DNA of 6,906 nt, from positions 1-6,906 of the forward strand of contig JAAZNX010000162.1 of assembly GCA_012798025.1 (NCBI GenBank), written 5' to 3'. The notes under the pieces are model-generated. The model was not told the origin of the DNA. It made no database searches and saw nothing but the letters and a program-made list of their open reading frames with translations. The DNA comes from Methanothrix sp. (GTDB taxonomy: Archaea; Halobacteriota; Methanosarcinia; Methanotrichales; Methanotrichaceae). The stretch's first letter is position 1. Each line of letters starts with the position of its first letter. Below, one piece after another: positions 1-6,324 of this stretch. The position numbers were made by a program, and so were the translations under genes.

Positions 1-537
1 AGCAGAACTGCTGCATTCAAGAATCTCGCACAGAACCCCATCGAAGTCCTCCAGATCCACGCCCCTTTTTCGCAGGTATTCGTGGCCCCATGGTCCTGCC
101 ACCAGCCACTTGTCCAGTGGATCGGATGCAGAGATGTAGTGCTGCAACATCGCCTTGTCGGGCGTTGCAGATCTGTCAAAGGCCTTCTTTAAGGCTGCAG
201 CCTTTCGAGATTCGTCGGCCTTGGTCGGATTCTTGGGCCTCCAGACAAGGGTCTCAAGCGCCTGCACCAGGACTGCATCCAGATTGGTTCGAGCAAAGAA
301 TAGCGAGTTGTTCAGAGATGCTCTAAAGCTCGATACTATTGCATCTGCAGCCTTGCTATCCTTTGCACTTTTTTGCCCCAGAGATTGCATAGCTTTGCCG
401 CATGCATCCCAGCTCTTTGCTGCAGACTGCACGTAAATCGAAACTTTTCCTATCTTCTCAGAGAACTCTTCACCCTTCAGGGGCTGCAAAATGCTCTGCA
501 CAGCCTCAATGGCTCTTTCAAGCTCCAGGTCGCTCAT
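1..537 (-). CDS. Hypothetical protein, C-terminus cut by left window edge
   Basis: An open frame of 179 codons with no stop runs from an ATG (complement of 535-537) to the left edge. The protein begins MSDLELERAIEAVQSILQP and is rich in Ala, Lys, Glu, Ser and Leu, consistent with a soluble, mostly alpha-helical protein. No signal peptide or membrane segment is visible. The end of the visible part carries three Cys (two as C-x(3)-C) and a Trp- and Gly-rich stretch (KWLVAGPWGHEYLRKRG). I do not recognise the family and assign no function. The start is 8 bases after the lysA stop, and a GGGAG sequence overlapping that stop (complement of 542-546) lies 4 bases before the ATG, so translation probably follows lysA on the same transcript. 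The reading frame is well supported; the product is unknown. Confidence 0.75.
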   Translation of the reverse strand, partial: MSDLELERAIEAVQSILQPLKGEEFSEKIGKVSIYVQSAAKSWDACGKAMQSLGQKSAKDSKAADAIVSSFRASLNNSLFFARTNLDAVLVQALETLVWRPKNPTKADESRKAAALKKAFDRSATPDKAMLQHYISASDPLDKWLVAGPWGHEYLRKRGVDLEDFDGVLCEILECSSSA

Positions 538-545
538 TCTTCTCC

Positions 546-1829
546 CTACCACATAAGCCTCGATGGGATATTCTGACCTGCCAGGAGGGTGCTTGCATCC
601 TCTGCACTGCGGGTCACCTCTACCCTGTCTCCAGAGACAAGCACCTCTGCGGGCCTGGGCTGGCCGTTGTACTGAGATGCCATGGAAAATCCGTAGGCTC
701 CTGCATCCAAGAATGCCAGTACGTCGCCTCTCTGCAAAGCGGGCAGTTTTCTGTCCTTGGCCAGCACATCGCCCGTCTCGCAGATCGGCCCAACCACAGT
801 GTAGGTCTCTTCAACAGGTTGATCAGCTTTGTTGGCCACGACGACATGGTGATATGAGTCGTAGATCATGGGCCGGGCCAAGGCGTTGAAGCCAGCATCT
901 ACGGCCGCGAAGTTCACGTGCGCCCTTTTGATGACGTTGACGCCTGCAAGCATGACGGTTGTGTCCGCCACTATGCTCCTGCCAGGCTCTAAGATGAGCT
1001 TGGGAGCGATACCAATATCTTGGCACCTGTCTTGGAGTATTGGCAGAATTGCTGCTGCCAGGTCTGCTGGTGAGGGTGCTGGCGTGTATGGATCGTACTG
1101 GATGCCCAAACCTCCGCCAAGGTCGATCATCTTGACCTCACCGCCCACATTCACCACGGCCTCGGCGATGTCCATCATCTTATTTGCCGCCTCTGCGAAG
1201 GGAGAGGTATCCAGGATCTGGGAGCCGATGTGGCAGTGCAGGCCCACAGGAAGGACGCCTGGCAAATCCATAGCCCGTTGATAGGTAACTGCCACCTGAT
1301 TTGCCGGGATGCCGAACTTGGAGGAGCGAAGTCCAGTGGCGATCTTTGGGTGTGTTTTAGGCGATACATCGGGATTGACCCTGAAGAGGATCTCTGCTTC
1401 CTTGTCTAGGGCCTGAGCTGTCCTCGCAAGATCTTCCATCTCCTCGCGCGAGTCCACTGACATTCGCACTTTAGCCTGCAGGGCCATTTCATGGTCTTTT
1501 TCGCTCTTGGAGTTGCCGTTGTAAATGATCATCTCGCGAGAAAAGCCAGCCATGCGAGCCACGAAGATCTCGCCAACAGAGAAGACGTCTGCGCCCATGC
1601 CCTCCTGGACGGCGATACGCAGAAGGGTTAAGTTGCCGTTGGCCTTCATCGCGAAATATAAATCTGCATCTGGAAAAGCACTGCGGTAGGCGAGAATATT
1701 CTCGCGCAATCTTTTTTCTGAGGTAACATAAAGGGGCGTGCCCAGACTGCGCGCAAGCGCAAAGCAGTCCACGTCATCCATGTAAAGATGATTATCACGA
1801 GCAGTGAGGTGAGATTTGGGTCCGAACAT
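546..1829 (-). CDS. lysA: Diaminopimelate decarboxylase
   Basis: This 427-residue fold-type III PLP enzyme decarboxylates meso-diaminopimelate to L-lysine, the last step of the DAP pathway, in the cytoplasm. The family marks are in order: the PLP-binding lysine in YFAMKANGN (K62), HIGSQ (200-204), the glycine-rich phosphate loop GGGLG (238-242), EPGR (281-284), the active-site CET (C350-T352) contributed across the dimer, and DAGAY (375-379) near the C-terminus. Length is normal for the family. I keep the first ATG because HLTARDNHLYMDDVD matches the usual LysA N-terminal region; a later Met17 would cut it. No strong Shine-Dalgarno is seen before the start. It lies 21 bases after the deaminase gene and 8 bases before the hypothetical gene, so all three are probably one operon. 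A related PLP decarboxylase of arginine or carboxynorspermidine is less likely given these motifs. Confidence 0.96.
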   Translation of the reverse strand: MFGPKSHLTARDNHLYMDDVDCFALARSLGTPLYVTSEKRLRENILAYRSAFPDADLYFAMKANGNLTLLRIAVQEGMGADVFSVGEIFVARMAGFSREMIIYNGNSKSEKDHEMALQAKVRMSVDSREEMEDLARTAQALDKEAEILFRVNPDVSPKTHPKIATGLRSSKFGIPANQVAVTYQRAMDLPGVLPVGLHCHIGSQILDTSPFAEAANKMMDIAEAVVNVGGEVKMIDLGGGLGIQYDPYTPAPSPADLAAAILPILQDRCQDIGIAPKLILEPGRSIVADTTVMLAGVNVIKRAHVNFAAVDAGFNALARPMIYDSYHHVVVANKADQPVEETYTVVGPICETGDVLAKDRKLPALQRGDVLAFLDAGAYGFSMASQYNGQPRPAEVLVSGDRVEVTRSAEDASTLLAGQNIPSRLMW

Positions 1830-1850
1830 GCTCTTAACTTCATCAGAGCC

Positions 1851-2309
1851 TTACAAAATCTTTTCCTTCATCCTCTGAACCTCGATCCCGGCCTGCTCCA
1901 GAAATTCTAGGGCAGTTCCGTCCGGATAGCTCTGCCTGTAGACCACCCTACGGATCCTTGCGTTGATCATCATCTTGGCGCAGAGGATGCAGGGCTGATG
2001 GGTGCAGTAAAGCGTTGCTCCTTCAATGCTGATGCCGTGCAAAGCTGCCTGAATGATTGCGTTCTGCTCGGCATGAACCGCCCTGCAGAGCTCGTGGTGG
2101 GTTCCGGAGGCCATGCCCTCACGGGCGCAGCCCAAAACGTCGCAGTGCGGAAGGCCGGCTGGAGCTCCGTTGTAGCCCGTGCTGAGAATCCGCTTATGCT
2201 TCACGAAGAGGGCGCCAACTTTGTTTCTAAGGCATGTGGAGCGCTTGGCCACCACTGAGGCGATCTCCATGAAGTAATCGTCTGCTGAAGGACGCTCGAT
2301 GTGTTTCAT
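1851..2309 (-). CDS. dCMP deaminase family protein (ComEB-like)
   Basis: This 152-residue protein is a zinc-dependent deaminase of the cytidine/deoxycytidylate family. The catalytic zinc site is complete: H79-A80-E81 in the VHAEQNAI motif, with E81 the likely proton shuttle, and P106-C107-x2-C110. GYNGAP (45-50) forms the substrate pocket, and the segment 54-75 (PHCDVLGC...HHELC) is the Cys/His-rich insert typical of dCMP deaminases and ComEB, which often holds a second zinc. The expected reaction is dCMP to dUMP plus ammonia, feeding dTMP synthesis; exact substrate cannot be read from sequence. It is first in a leftward operon with lysA. The ATG lies about 30 bases from an AT-rich box (2336-2344) and has no Shine-Dalgarno, which suggests a leaderless or nearly leaderless mRNA. 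Confidence 0.93.
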   Translation of the reverse strand: MKHIERPSADDYFMEIASVVAKRSTCLRNKVGALFVKHKRILSTGYNGAPAGLPHCDVLGCAREGMASGTHHELCRAVHAEQNAIIQAALHGISIEGATLYCTHQPCILCAKMMINARIRRVVYRQSYPDGTALEFLEQAGIEVQRMKEKIL

Positions 2310-2335
2310 TCCAAAAGCCCAATGGAGATCCTCAG

Positions 2336-2344
2336 ATTAAAAAG
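2336..2344 (-). promoter_or_regulatory. TATA-like box for the deaminase-lysA operon
   Basis: The minus strand reads CTTTTTAAT here, centred about 31 bases before the deaminase ATG. The archaeal TATA box normally sits about 26 bases before the transcription start, so transcription would begin within a few bases of the start codon. This is a position- and composition-based call. Confidence 0.5.
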
Positions 2345-2357
2345 CTCTCGGCAGAGC
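2344..2357. repeat. Short inverted repeat midway between divergent starts
   Basis: GCTCT (2344-2348) and AGAGC (2353-2357) are perfect complements around a 4-base CGGC centre. The centre, near 2350.5, is almost exactly midway between the two start codons (2309 and 2393) and lies between the two TATA-like boxes. It could be an operator shared by both promoters, but 5-bp arms can arise by chance. Confidence 0.35.
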
Positions 2358-2366
2358 AGGGCAAGA

Positions 2367-2376
2367 TTAATATTTG
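2367..2376 (+). promoter_or_regulatory. TATA-like box for lysS
   Basis: ATTAATATTT, preceded by purine-rich GCAAG as a possible BRE, is the most AT-rich stretch before lysS. A start about 25 bases downstream would fall at about 2395-2399, at or between the two candidate lysS start codons, so the transcript would be leaderless or nearly so. Confidence 0.5.
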
Positions 2377-2392
2377 TTTCCCTACGCGATTA

Positions 2393-3898
2393 ATGGCCAT
2401 GTCTATTCATTGGGCCGATGTCATTGCCGAGAAGCTTGAAAAGAGCGGCCCTCACACAATTGCCACGGGAATTACCCCCTCCGGGCCCGTGCACATCGGA
2501 AATATGCGCGAGGTCATGACAGCTGAGGCTGTCTACCGCGCGCTGCTGGACAGAGGCGTCGAGGCGCGTCTGATCTATATCGCAGACACCTACGACCGCC
2601 TGCGCAGGCTCTACCCATTCTTGCCTGAGAGCTTTAGCGAGCACATCGGCAAGCCCTTATCCGAGATTCCATGCCCCAAGGGTTGCTGTAATAGCTATGC
2701 CGACCATTTCTTAAATCCCTTCCTGAAGAGCATGGAGAGGCTCGGAATAAGGCCCGAGGTCTATCGTGCGGATGTCCTCTACAAGGAAGGAAGGTATGTA
2801 GATGCCATCAAGACGGCACTGCAGCGTAAGGATGAATTAGCACGCATTCTGCTGGAAGTATCAGGGCGTGCCGTCCCTGAAAGCTGGAGCCCCTTTGATG
2901 CTATCTGCTCGGTTTGCGGCCGCACGAACACCACCAAAGTCACTGGATTCGACCTCGATGAGGAGACGGTGGACTACGAGTGTTCCTGTGGTGCCACTGG
3001 CACTGTCTCCATGCGCGGCGGAGGAAAGCTGGTCTGGCGAGTGGACTGGCCTGCTCGCTGGCCAATCTTCCGCGTCACAGTAGAACCATTCGGCAAGGAT
3101 CATGCCACCGCAGGAGGTTCATACGATACCGGCAAGAGGATCAGCGAGGAGGTCTATGGCTATCCTGCGCCATTCCCCATGGTTTATGAGTGGATTCACC
3201 TCAAGGGCGTAGGTGCTATGCACAGCTCCACGGGGATAGTTGTAACCATTCAGGAGATGCTGGACGTTGTCCCTCCCGAGGTCCTACGCTACTTGATCAT
3301 ACGCAACAAACCCGAGAAGCACATCGAGTTCGATCCGGCACTGCCCTTGCTTTCTCTGGTTGATGAATACGACCAGAGAAAGGGCGATGCGCGCGCAATT
3401 GAGCTTTCCAACATCAGCAAAAGCGAGCCCTTCGAGATCCCATTCAGGCACATGGTCACTGCAGTGCAGATCGCTCGCGGTGACGAGGAGAATCTCTTCA
3501 AAGCCCTTAAAAGATCAGGCTACGACACAGTATCAAGACGCGATGAGATCTTGGGCCGGGCGCGCAATGTGCAGACCTGGCTTGACAAGTATGCTCCAGC
3601 CTATGTGAAGTTCCAGGTGCAAGAGAGGCTTCCAGCCTGCGTGAAAAACCTCACCCCAGAGGAGAGGCGCGGCCTTGGCATCCTGGCAGAGCAGATCGAC
3701 AGCAAGACCGCAGCTGAGATTCATGACCAGGTCTATGCTGTGGCCAAAGAGCTTGGTTTGGATTCCAAGAAGTTCTTCCAGGCCATCTACATGGCATTCC
3801 TCGGCGATCGACAGGGTCCCAAGGTTGGGTGGTTCCTGGCAAGCCTTGACAGGGAGTTCGTGAAGGCTAGGCTGAAAGACGCTGCATCAGCCTCCTAA
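2393..3898 (+). CDS. lysS: Lysyl-tRNA synthetase, class I
   Basis: This 501-residue protein attaches lysine to tRNA-Lys and belongs to the class I LysRS found in most archaea and a few bacteria. IHWADVIAEKL (5-15) and the ATP-binding signature PVHIGN (32-37) mark the Rossmann domain. Cys pairs C172/C175 and C197/C199 look like a zinc ribbon, and C94/C98/C99 form another Cys cluster. The C-terminal half (about 310-500) is the helical anticodon-binding region. The second class I signature, normally KMSKS-like, reads AMHSSTG (275-281), without the usual lysines. The start may be ATG 2393 (MAMSIHW) or ATG 2399 (MSIHW); neither has a Shine-Dalgarno, and the TATA position fits a leaderless start at either. 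It heads a rightward gene group and faces the lysA operon. Confidence 0.96.
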   Translation: MAMSIHWADVIAEKLEKSGPHTIATGITPSGPVHIGNMREVMTAEAVYRALLDRGVEARLIYIADTYDRLRRLYPFLPESFSEHIGKPLSEIPCPKGCCNSYADHFLNPFLKSMERLGIRPEVYRADVLYKEGRYVDAIKTALQRKDELARILLEVSGRAVPESWSPFDAICSVCGRTNTTKVTGFDLDEETVDYECSCGATGTVSMRGGGKLVWRVDWPARWPIFRVTVEPFGKDHATAGGSYDTGKRISEEVYGYPAPFPMVYEWIHLKGVGAMHSSTGIVVTIQEMLDVVPPEVLRYLIIRNKPEKHIEFDPALPLLSLVDEYDQRKGDARAIELSNISKSEPFEIPFRHMVTAVQIARGDEENLFKALKRSGYDTVSRRDEILGRARNVQTWLDKYAPAYVKFQVQERLPACVKNLTPEERRGLGILAEQIDSKTAAEIHDQVYAVAKELGLDSKKFFQAIYMAFLGDRQGPKVGWFLASLDREFVKARLKDAASAS

Positions 3899-3913
3899 AT
3901 GAACTGAGAGCCA

Positions 3914-4321
3914 ATGGAGCATAAGATCTACCTCTCCGGCCCTCTCTTTTCCCAGGGAGAGATTGCCTGGGCCAAGAACGTCAAGGCGCTTCTGGAACGG
4001 CGGCTGGAATGCAAGATAACATGGCCTCATGAGATCGCCACCGGCTCGATGGAGCAGATCTTTCGAGCTAACTTGAATGCTCTGGATGAGTGCGATATCA
4101 TGGTGGCCATTCTTGACGGACCGCAGGTGGATGATGGCACTGCCTGGGAGGTCGGATATTTCTTTTCACAAGGCAAAAAGATCCTGGGGATACGAACGGA
4201 CCTGCGTCGCGCAGGCGAATTTGAAAAGTCCAAGGTTAACCTCATGGTGGAATGCTCTTGCATGTGCGTGGCAGACGGCCTGGATCAGCTCTGCCTGGTG
4301 CTGGAGATGCACCTGGCTTGA
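3914..4321 (+). CDS. Nucleoside 2-deoxyribosyltransferase family protein
   Basis: This 135-residue protein fits the nucleoside 2-deoxyribosyltransferase (NDT) fold. It has the N-terminal YLSGPLF (6-12), the ECDIMVAILDGPQVDDGT strand-loop (59-76), and the probable catalytic glutamate E79 in DGTAWEVG (74-81). NVNLM-like context near 108-111 (VNLM, N109) may be the C-terminal Asn used across the dimer. NDTs swap bases on deoxynucleosides through a covalent deoxyribosyl enzyme; relatives such as DNPH1 hydrolyse deoxynucleoside monophosphates instead. Sequence alone does not separate these, and in a genome with a dCMP deaminase-like gene nearby either would act in deoxynucleotide salvage or cleaning. 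It starts 15 bases after the lysS stop with only a weak GAGAG before the ATG, so it probably shares the lysS transcript. Confidence 0.87.
   Translation: MEHKIYLSGPLFSQGEIAWAKNVKALLERRLECKITWPHEIATGSMEQIFRANLNALDECDIMVAILDGPQVDDGTAWEVGYFFSQGKKILGIRTDLRRAGEFEKSKVNLMVECSCMCVADGLDQLCLVLEMHLA
4303..4309 (+). promoter_or_regulatory. Shine-Dalgarno that decides the phosphoesterase start
   Basis: GGAGATG, close to the GGAGGTG complement of the archaeal 16S rRNA end, lies within the 3' end of the preceding gene, 8 bases before TTG 4318. No comparable sequence stands before the upstream in-frame ATG 4252. Confidence 0.6.
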
Positions 4322-5085
4322 TCGCGCCAGTCTTCGATGCCCCTCTGCTTCTGGTTGAGGGAGAGCAGCGGGTTCTGGTGGCAGCTGACCTTCACCTAGG
4401 CCTGGAGTACGAGATGTGGCTGGGAGGCGTCTGTATTCCCAGTCAGACAGCGAAGATCCTGGACCGGCTGCTTGGACATCTCTCCAGGATAAAACCTGAT
4501 CGGCTGCTGCTCCTAGGAGACATAAAGCACAACGTGCCAAGGACGAGCTGGCAGGAGAAAAAAGAGGTCCCTAACTTTCTGCACAGGCTTTCCCAAGAGG
4601 TCAGGGTGGAGATCGTGCCGGGAAATCATGACAGCAACCTTGCGGACATGGCACCATCTGGTACATGTGTTCGGTCCGCTTCGGGTTTCGTCTTGGACAG
4701 AGTGGGTTACTTTCACGGTCATACCTGGCCAGACGAAAAGGTCATGCGTGCAGGACTGCTGGTCGCAGGGCATCTGCATCCTGCAATCAAGCTGAAAGAT
4801 CCGCTGGGCTCCTCCCAAACTCACCATGTCTGGGCGAGAGCGCCACTCTTATCCGATGTGGTTGAAAGGCAATACGGCTTTCCTCGAGAAGGTGAGATCG
4901 TCATCGTACCTGCTTTCAATGACCTTTGCGGCTGCCTGCCCCTGAACGTGCCCTCCGATGAGCTGCGCGGTCCTCTGCTCAGTTTAGCCGATCTGGACAG
5001 CACGCGCATTTATCTTCTGGACGGCACTGATGTTGGTCTGCTCCCGGAGATAACTGAAGCTCAAAAGAGGGCAGAGGTGAGGTAA
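4318..5085 (+). CDS. SbcD/Mre11-related metallophosphoesterase (archaeal)
   Basis: From TTG 4318 the protein is 255 residues and carries a full calcineurin-like metallophosphoesterase set: D24-L-H26, G67-D68, G102-N-H-D105, H133-G-H135 and G151-H-L-H154. These ligate two metal ions. The ADLHLGLE and LGDIKHN forms match the archaeal SbcD-related phosphoesterase family, whose substrate is not established; nuclease or nucleotide phosphoesterase activity are both possible. It lacks the capping and Rad50-binding regions of true Mre11. TTG 4318 is chosen because a good Shine-Dalgarno precedes it, the overlap is a compact TTGA with the previous stop, and family members begin shortly before the DLH motif. 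An ATG at 4252 would add 22 residues of low plausibility (HVRGRRPGSALPGAG) inside the previous gene. Translation is probably coupled to the deoxyribosyltransferase gene. Confidence 0.88.
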   Translation: MIAPVFDAPLLLVEGEQRVLVAADLHLGLEYEMWLGGVCIPSQTAKILDRLLGHLSRIKPDRLLLLGDIKHNVPRTSWQEKKEVPNFLHRLSQEVRVEIVPGNHDSNLADMAPSGTCVRSASGFVLDRVGYFHGHTWPDEKVMRAGLLVAGHLHPAIKLKDPLGSSQTHHVWARAPLLSDVVERQYGFPREGEIVIVPAFNDLCGCLPLNVPSDELRGPLLSLADLDSTRIYLLDGTDVGLLPEITEAQKRAEVR

Positions 5086-5087
5086 GA

Positions 5088-5094
5088 TTATAAA
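5088..5094 (+). promoter_or_regulatory. TATA box for pyrE
   Basis: TTATAAA begins 2 bases after the phosphoesterase stop and is the best TATA-box match in the window. A start about 26 bases downstream (near 5117) would give pyrE a short leader that still contains the GAGGG Shine-Dalgarno at 5119-5123. pyrE can therefore be transcribed apart from the lysS group. Confidence 0.6.
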
Positions 5095-5133
5095 CCTGAT
5101 GCGAAAGCTTTCAATTAAGAGGGCGATGATGAA

Positions 5134-5679
5134 GTGAATGATAAAGAGAGGCTTTTGGAGCTGCTGAAGAGCAAAGCCCTGGAGATGAGAAAGGTCACAC
5201 TATCGTCGGGCAAGACCAGCGATTATTACATGGATTGCAAGCGCGTAACCCTCACTGCGGAGGGCGCTTACCTGACGGCCAAGCTGATGCTGGACATGAT
5301 CGGTTCGGATGTTTCGGCTGTAGGAGGACTTACCCTTGGGGCGGACCCTATCGTGTCATCTATTGCAGTTTTAAGCCATTTGCAGGGCAGAAACCTCGCC
5401 GCTCTGATCGTTAGAAAAGAGGCCAAGAAGCACGGCACCATGAGCTATGTGGAGGGGCCCGCCTTAGAAAAAGGCGCAAAGGTCGCAGTGGTCGAAGACG
5501 TCGTCACCTCTGGCGCTTCCATCCTAAAAGCAATTGAACGCATCGCAGCAGCTGGATACCGGCCTGTGCAGGCCTTGACAATACTGGACCGACAGGAAGG
5601 TGGAAGTGAGGCTCTAAGAGAGCGCGGATATGTGCTTCAAGCCCTATTCTCGCGCAATGATCTGAATAAAAATATTTGA
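5134..5679 (+). CDS. pyrE: Orotate phosphoribosyltransferase
   Basis: This 181-residue enzyme joins orotate to PRPP to make orotidine 5'-phosphate, the fifth step of de novo UMP synthesis. It shows LSSGKTSDYYMDCK (23-36), typical of the OPRT N-terminus; the flexible catalytic loop RKEAKKHG (94-101), which carries the lysines and histidine that act across the dimer; the PRPP-binding motif VVEDVVTSGAS (119-129); and DRQEGG (152-157). Length matches archaeal PyrE. The start is GTG, since no in-frame ATG lies nearby and the OPRT N-terminus begins within a few residues; GAGGG at 5119-5123 is 10 bases upstream. A three-codon ATG ATG AAG TGA frame at 5126-5137 overlaps the GTG. A TATA box at 5088 suggests its own promoter. 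The last residues (NDLNKNI) lie in AT-rich DNA close to the convergent gene. Confidence 0.95.
   Translation: MNDKERLLELLKSKALEMRKVTLSSGKTSDYYMDCKRVTLTAEGAYLTAKLMLDMIGSDVSAVGGLTLGADPIVSSIAVLSHLQGRNLAALIVRKEAKKHGTMSYVEGPALEKGAKVAVVEDVVTSGASILKAIERIAAAGYRPVQALTILDRQEGGSEALRERGYVLQALFSRNDLNKNI
5668..5672 (-). terminator. Possible oligo-T terminator for the convergent secreted-protein gene
   Basis: On the minus strand a T5 run inside AT-rich AATATTTTTATTC (complement of 5665-5677) lies about 39 bases past the stop of the leftward gene, within the last codons of pyrE. Archaeal termination often uses such U-tracts without a hairpin. The run is short, so this is tentative. Confidence 0.25.
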
Positions 5680-5710
5680 TTTAGCTGCTAGCTGCTCATT
5701 GCGGGCGGAC

Positions 5711-6298
5711 TTAGCCTTGGAGGGCTGTCCCGTTAGATGCATTGTTACCTTCGGGAACTGCTTCGCCAGTGGAGGGCGATATGCCACCAGGAGGCAGTTG
5801 ATCGGGGGTCGATATGCCGCCGGGAGGCTGTTGGCCTGGAGTCGTTATGCCACCAGGATCCTGCTGGCCTGGGGTCGATATGCCACCTGGAACTGACTGT
5901 GGTTCTGGCCGCACTCCTCCAGTAGCAGTGAAAGGCGCCTCTAATCGCAGCCTGCGCCATATTCCATTTTCATCATAGGCAATTTGAGATACTATCCAAT
6001 ATGTCCCGCTCTGCTCTGCTCGGATGGGATAGCTGACAGGCGCGAGAGCCCCAGGATACAGCTCTGTTGTCTGGCTGCCCGGCGCGTCGCTCACCACGCC
6101 GAATGGTAGGCTTGGCGTGACGACAGCCAGCGTAGAGTTAGCCCCGTTGTAGGTGAGCAACACAGTTACCATAACGGTCTCTCCAACAGCGGCAGGAGAT
6201 GGCACCTGCTGACTGGCTGTCAGTTCTGCGGCTGCCAGGCCACTGATGAACCCCATTCCCAGGAGCAGAATAATGGGCAATAATCCCAGATGCTTCAT
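5711..6298 (-). CDS. Secreted protein with beta-rich domain and PGGI-repeat tail
   Basis: Read from the ATG at 6298 the protein has 195 residues. Residues 1-24 are a signal peptide (MKHLGLLPIILLLGMGFISG then LAAA) with a likely cut after A24. Residues 25-127 are beta-rich with alternating hydrophobics (ETVMVTVLLTYNG, GTYWIVSQIAYDENGIWRRL), resembling the single Ig-like or DUF11-type domains of archaeal surface proteins. Residues 136-175 hold four PGGI units spaced 11 residues apart, and the end is Asn/Thr-rich. Possible N-glycosylation sites are N54-S-T, N186-A-S and N189-G-T. No C-terminal anchor or sorting signal is seen, so it may be released or held by the cell wall. The frame stays open to 6421, but Met42 of that longer frame is chosen because it alone starts a signal peptide and has a TATA-like box about 30 bases upstream. 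No specific function can be given. Confidence 0.8.
   Translation of the reverse strand: MKHLGLLPIILLLGMGFISGLAAAELTASQQVPSPAAVGETVMVTVLLTYNGANSTLAVVTPSLPFGVVSDAPGSQTTELYPGALAPVSYPIRAEQSGTYWIVSQIAYDENGIWRRLRLEAPFTATGGVRPEPQSVPGGISTPGQQDPGGITTPGQQPPGGISTPDQLPPGGISPSTGEAVPEGNNASNGTALQG
5778..5896 (-). repeat. 33-bp tandem repeat, about 3.6 units, coding for PGGI repeats
   Basis: Units begin at 5778, 5811, 5844 and 5877 on the plus strand, each opening with GATATGCC or GTTATGCC, an exact 33-base period. Adjacent full units differ at about 7 of 33 positions. On the minus strand each unit encodes an 11-residue block of the form x-PGGI-(S/T)-TP-x-Q-x; the unit nearest the C-terminus (starting at 5778) has diverged. 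Confidence 0.85.
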
Positions 6299-6324
6299 CG
6301 GCTCGTTATTCTTTAGCAGGCGGG

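Noticed and set aside
402..889. Plus-strand open frames opposite lysA and the left-edge gene
   Set aside because: They are Cys-, Arg- and Pro-rich with no motifs and lie opposite well-supported genes with normal composition.
868..1281. 137-codon plus-strand frame opposite lysA
   Set aside because: It is the antisense shadow of conserved LysA motifs (HIGSQ, GGGLG, EPGR) with no independent signal.
4252..4317. ATG start of the phosphoesterase at 4252
   Set aside because: It adds 22 residues within the previous gene with no ribosome site, whereas TTG 4318 has a good one and a compact overlap.
4166..4540. 124-codon minus-strand frame across the NDT/phosphoesterase junction
   Set aside because: It is antisense to two genes with clear motifs and has no promoter, ribosome site or recognisable domain.
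5682..5696. TAGCTGC direct repeat between pyrE and the convergent gene
   Set aside because: Two 7-bp copies in a 31-bp gap with no hairpin or T-run; too short to call a terminator or an attachment site.
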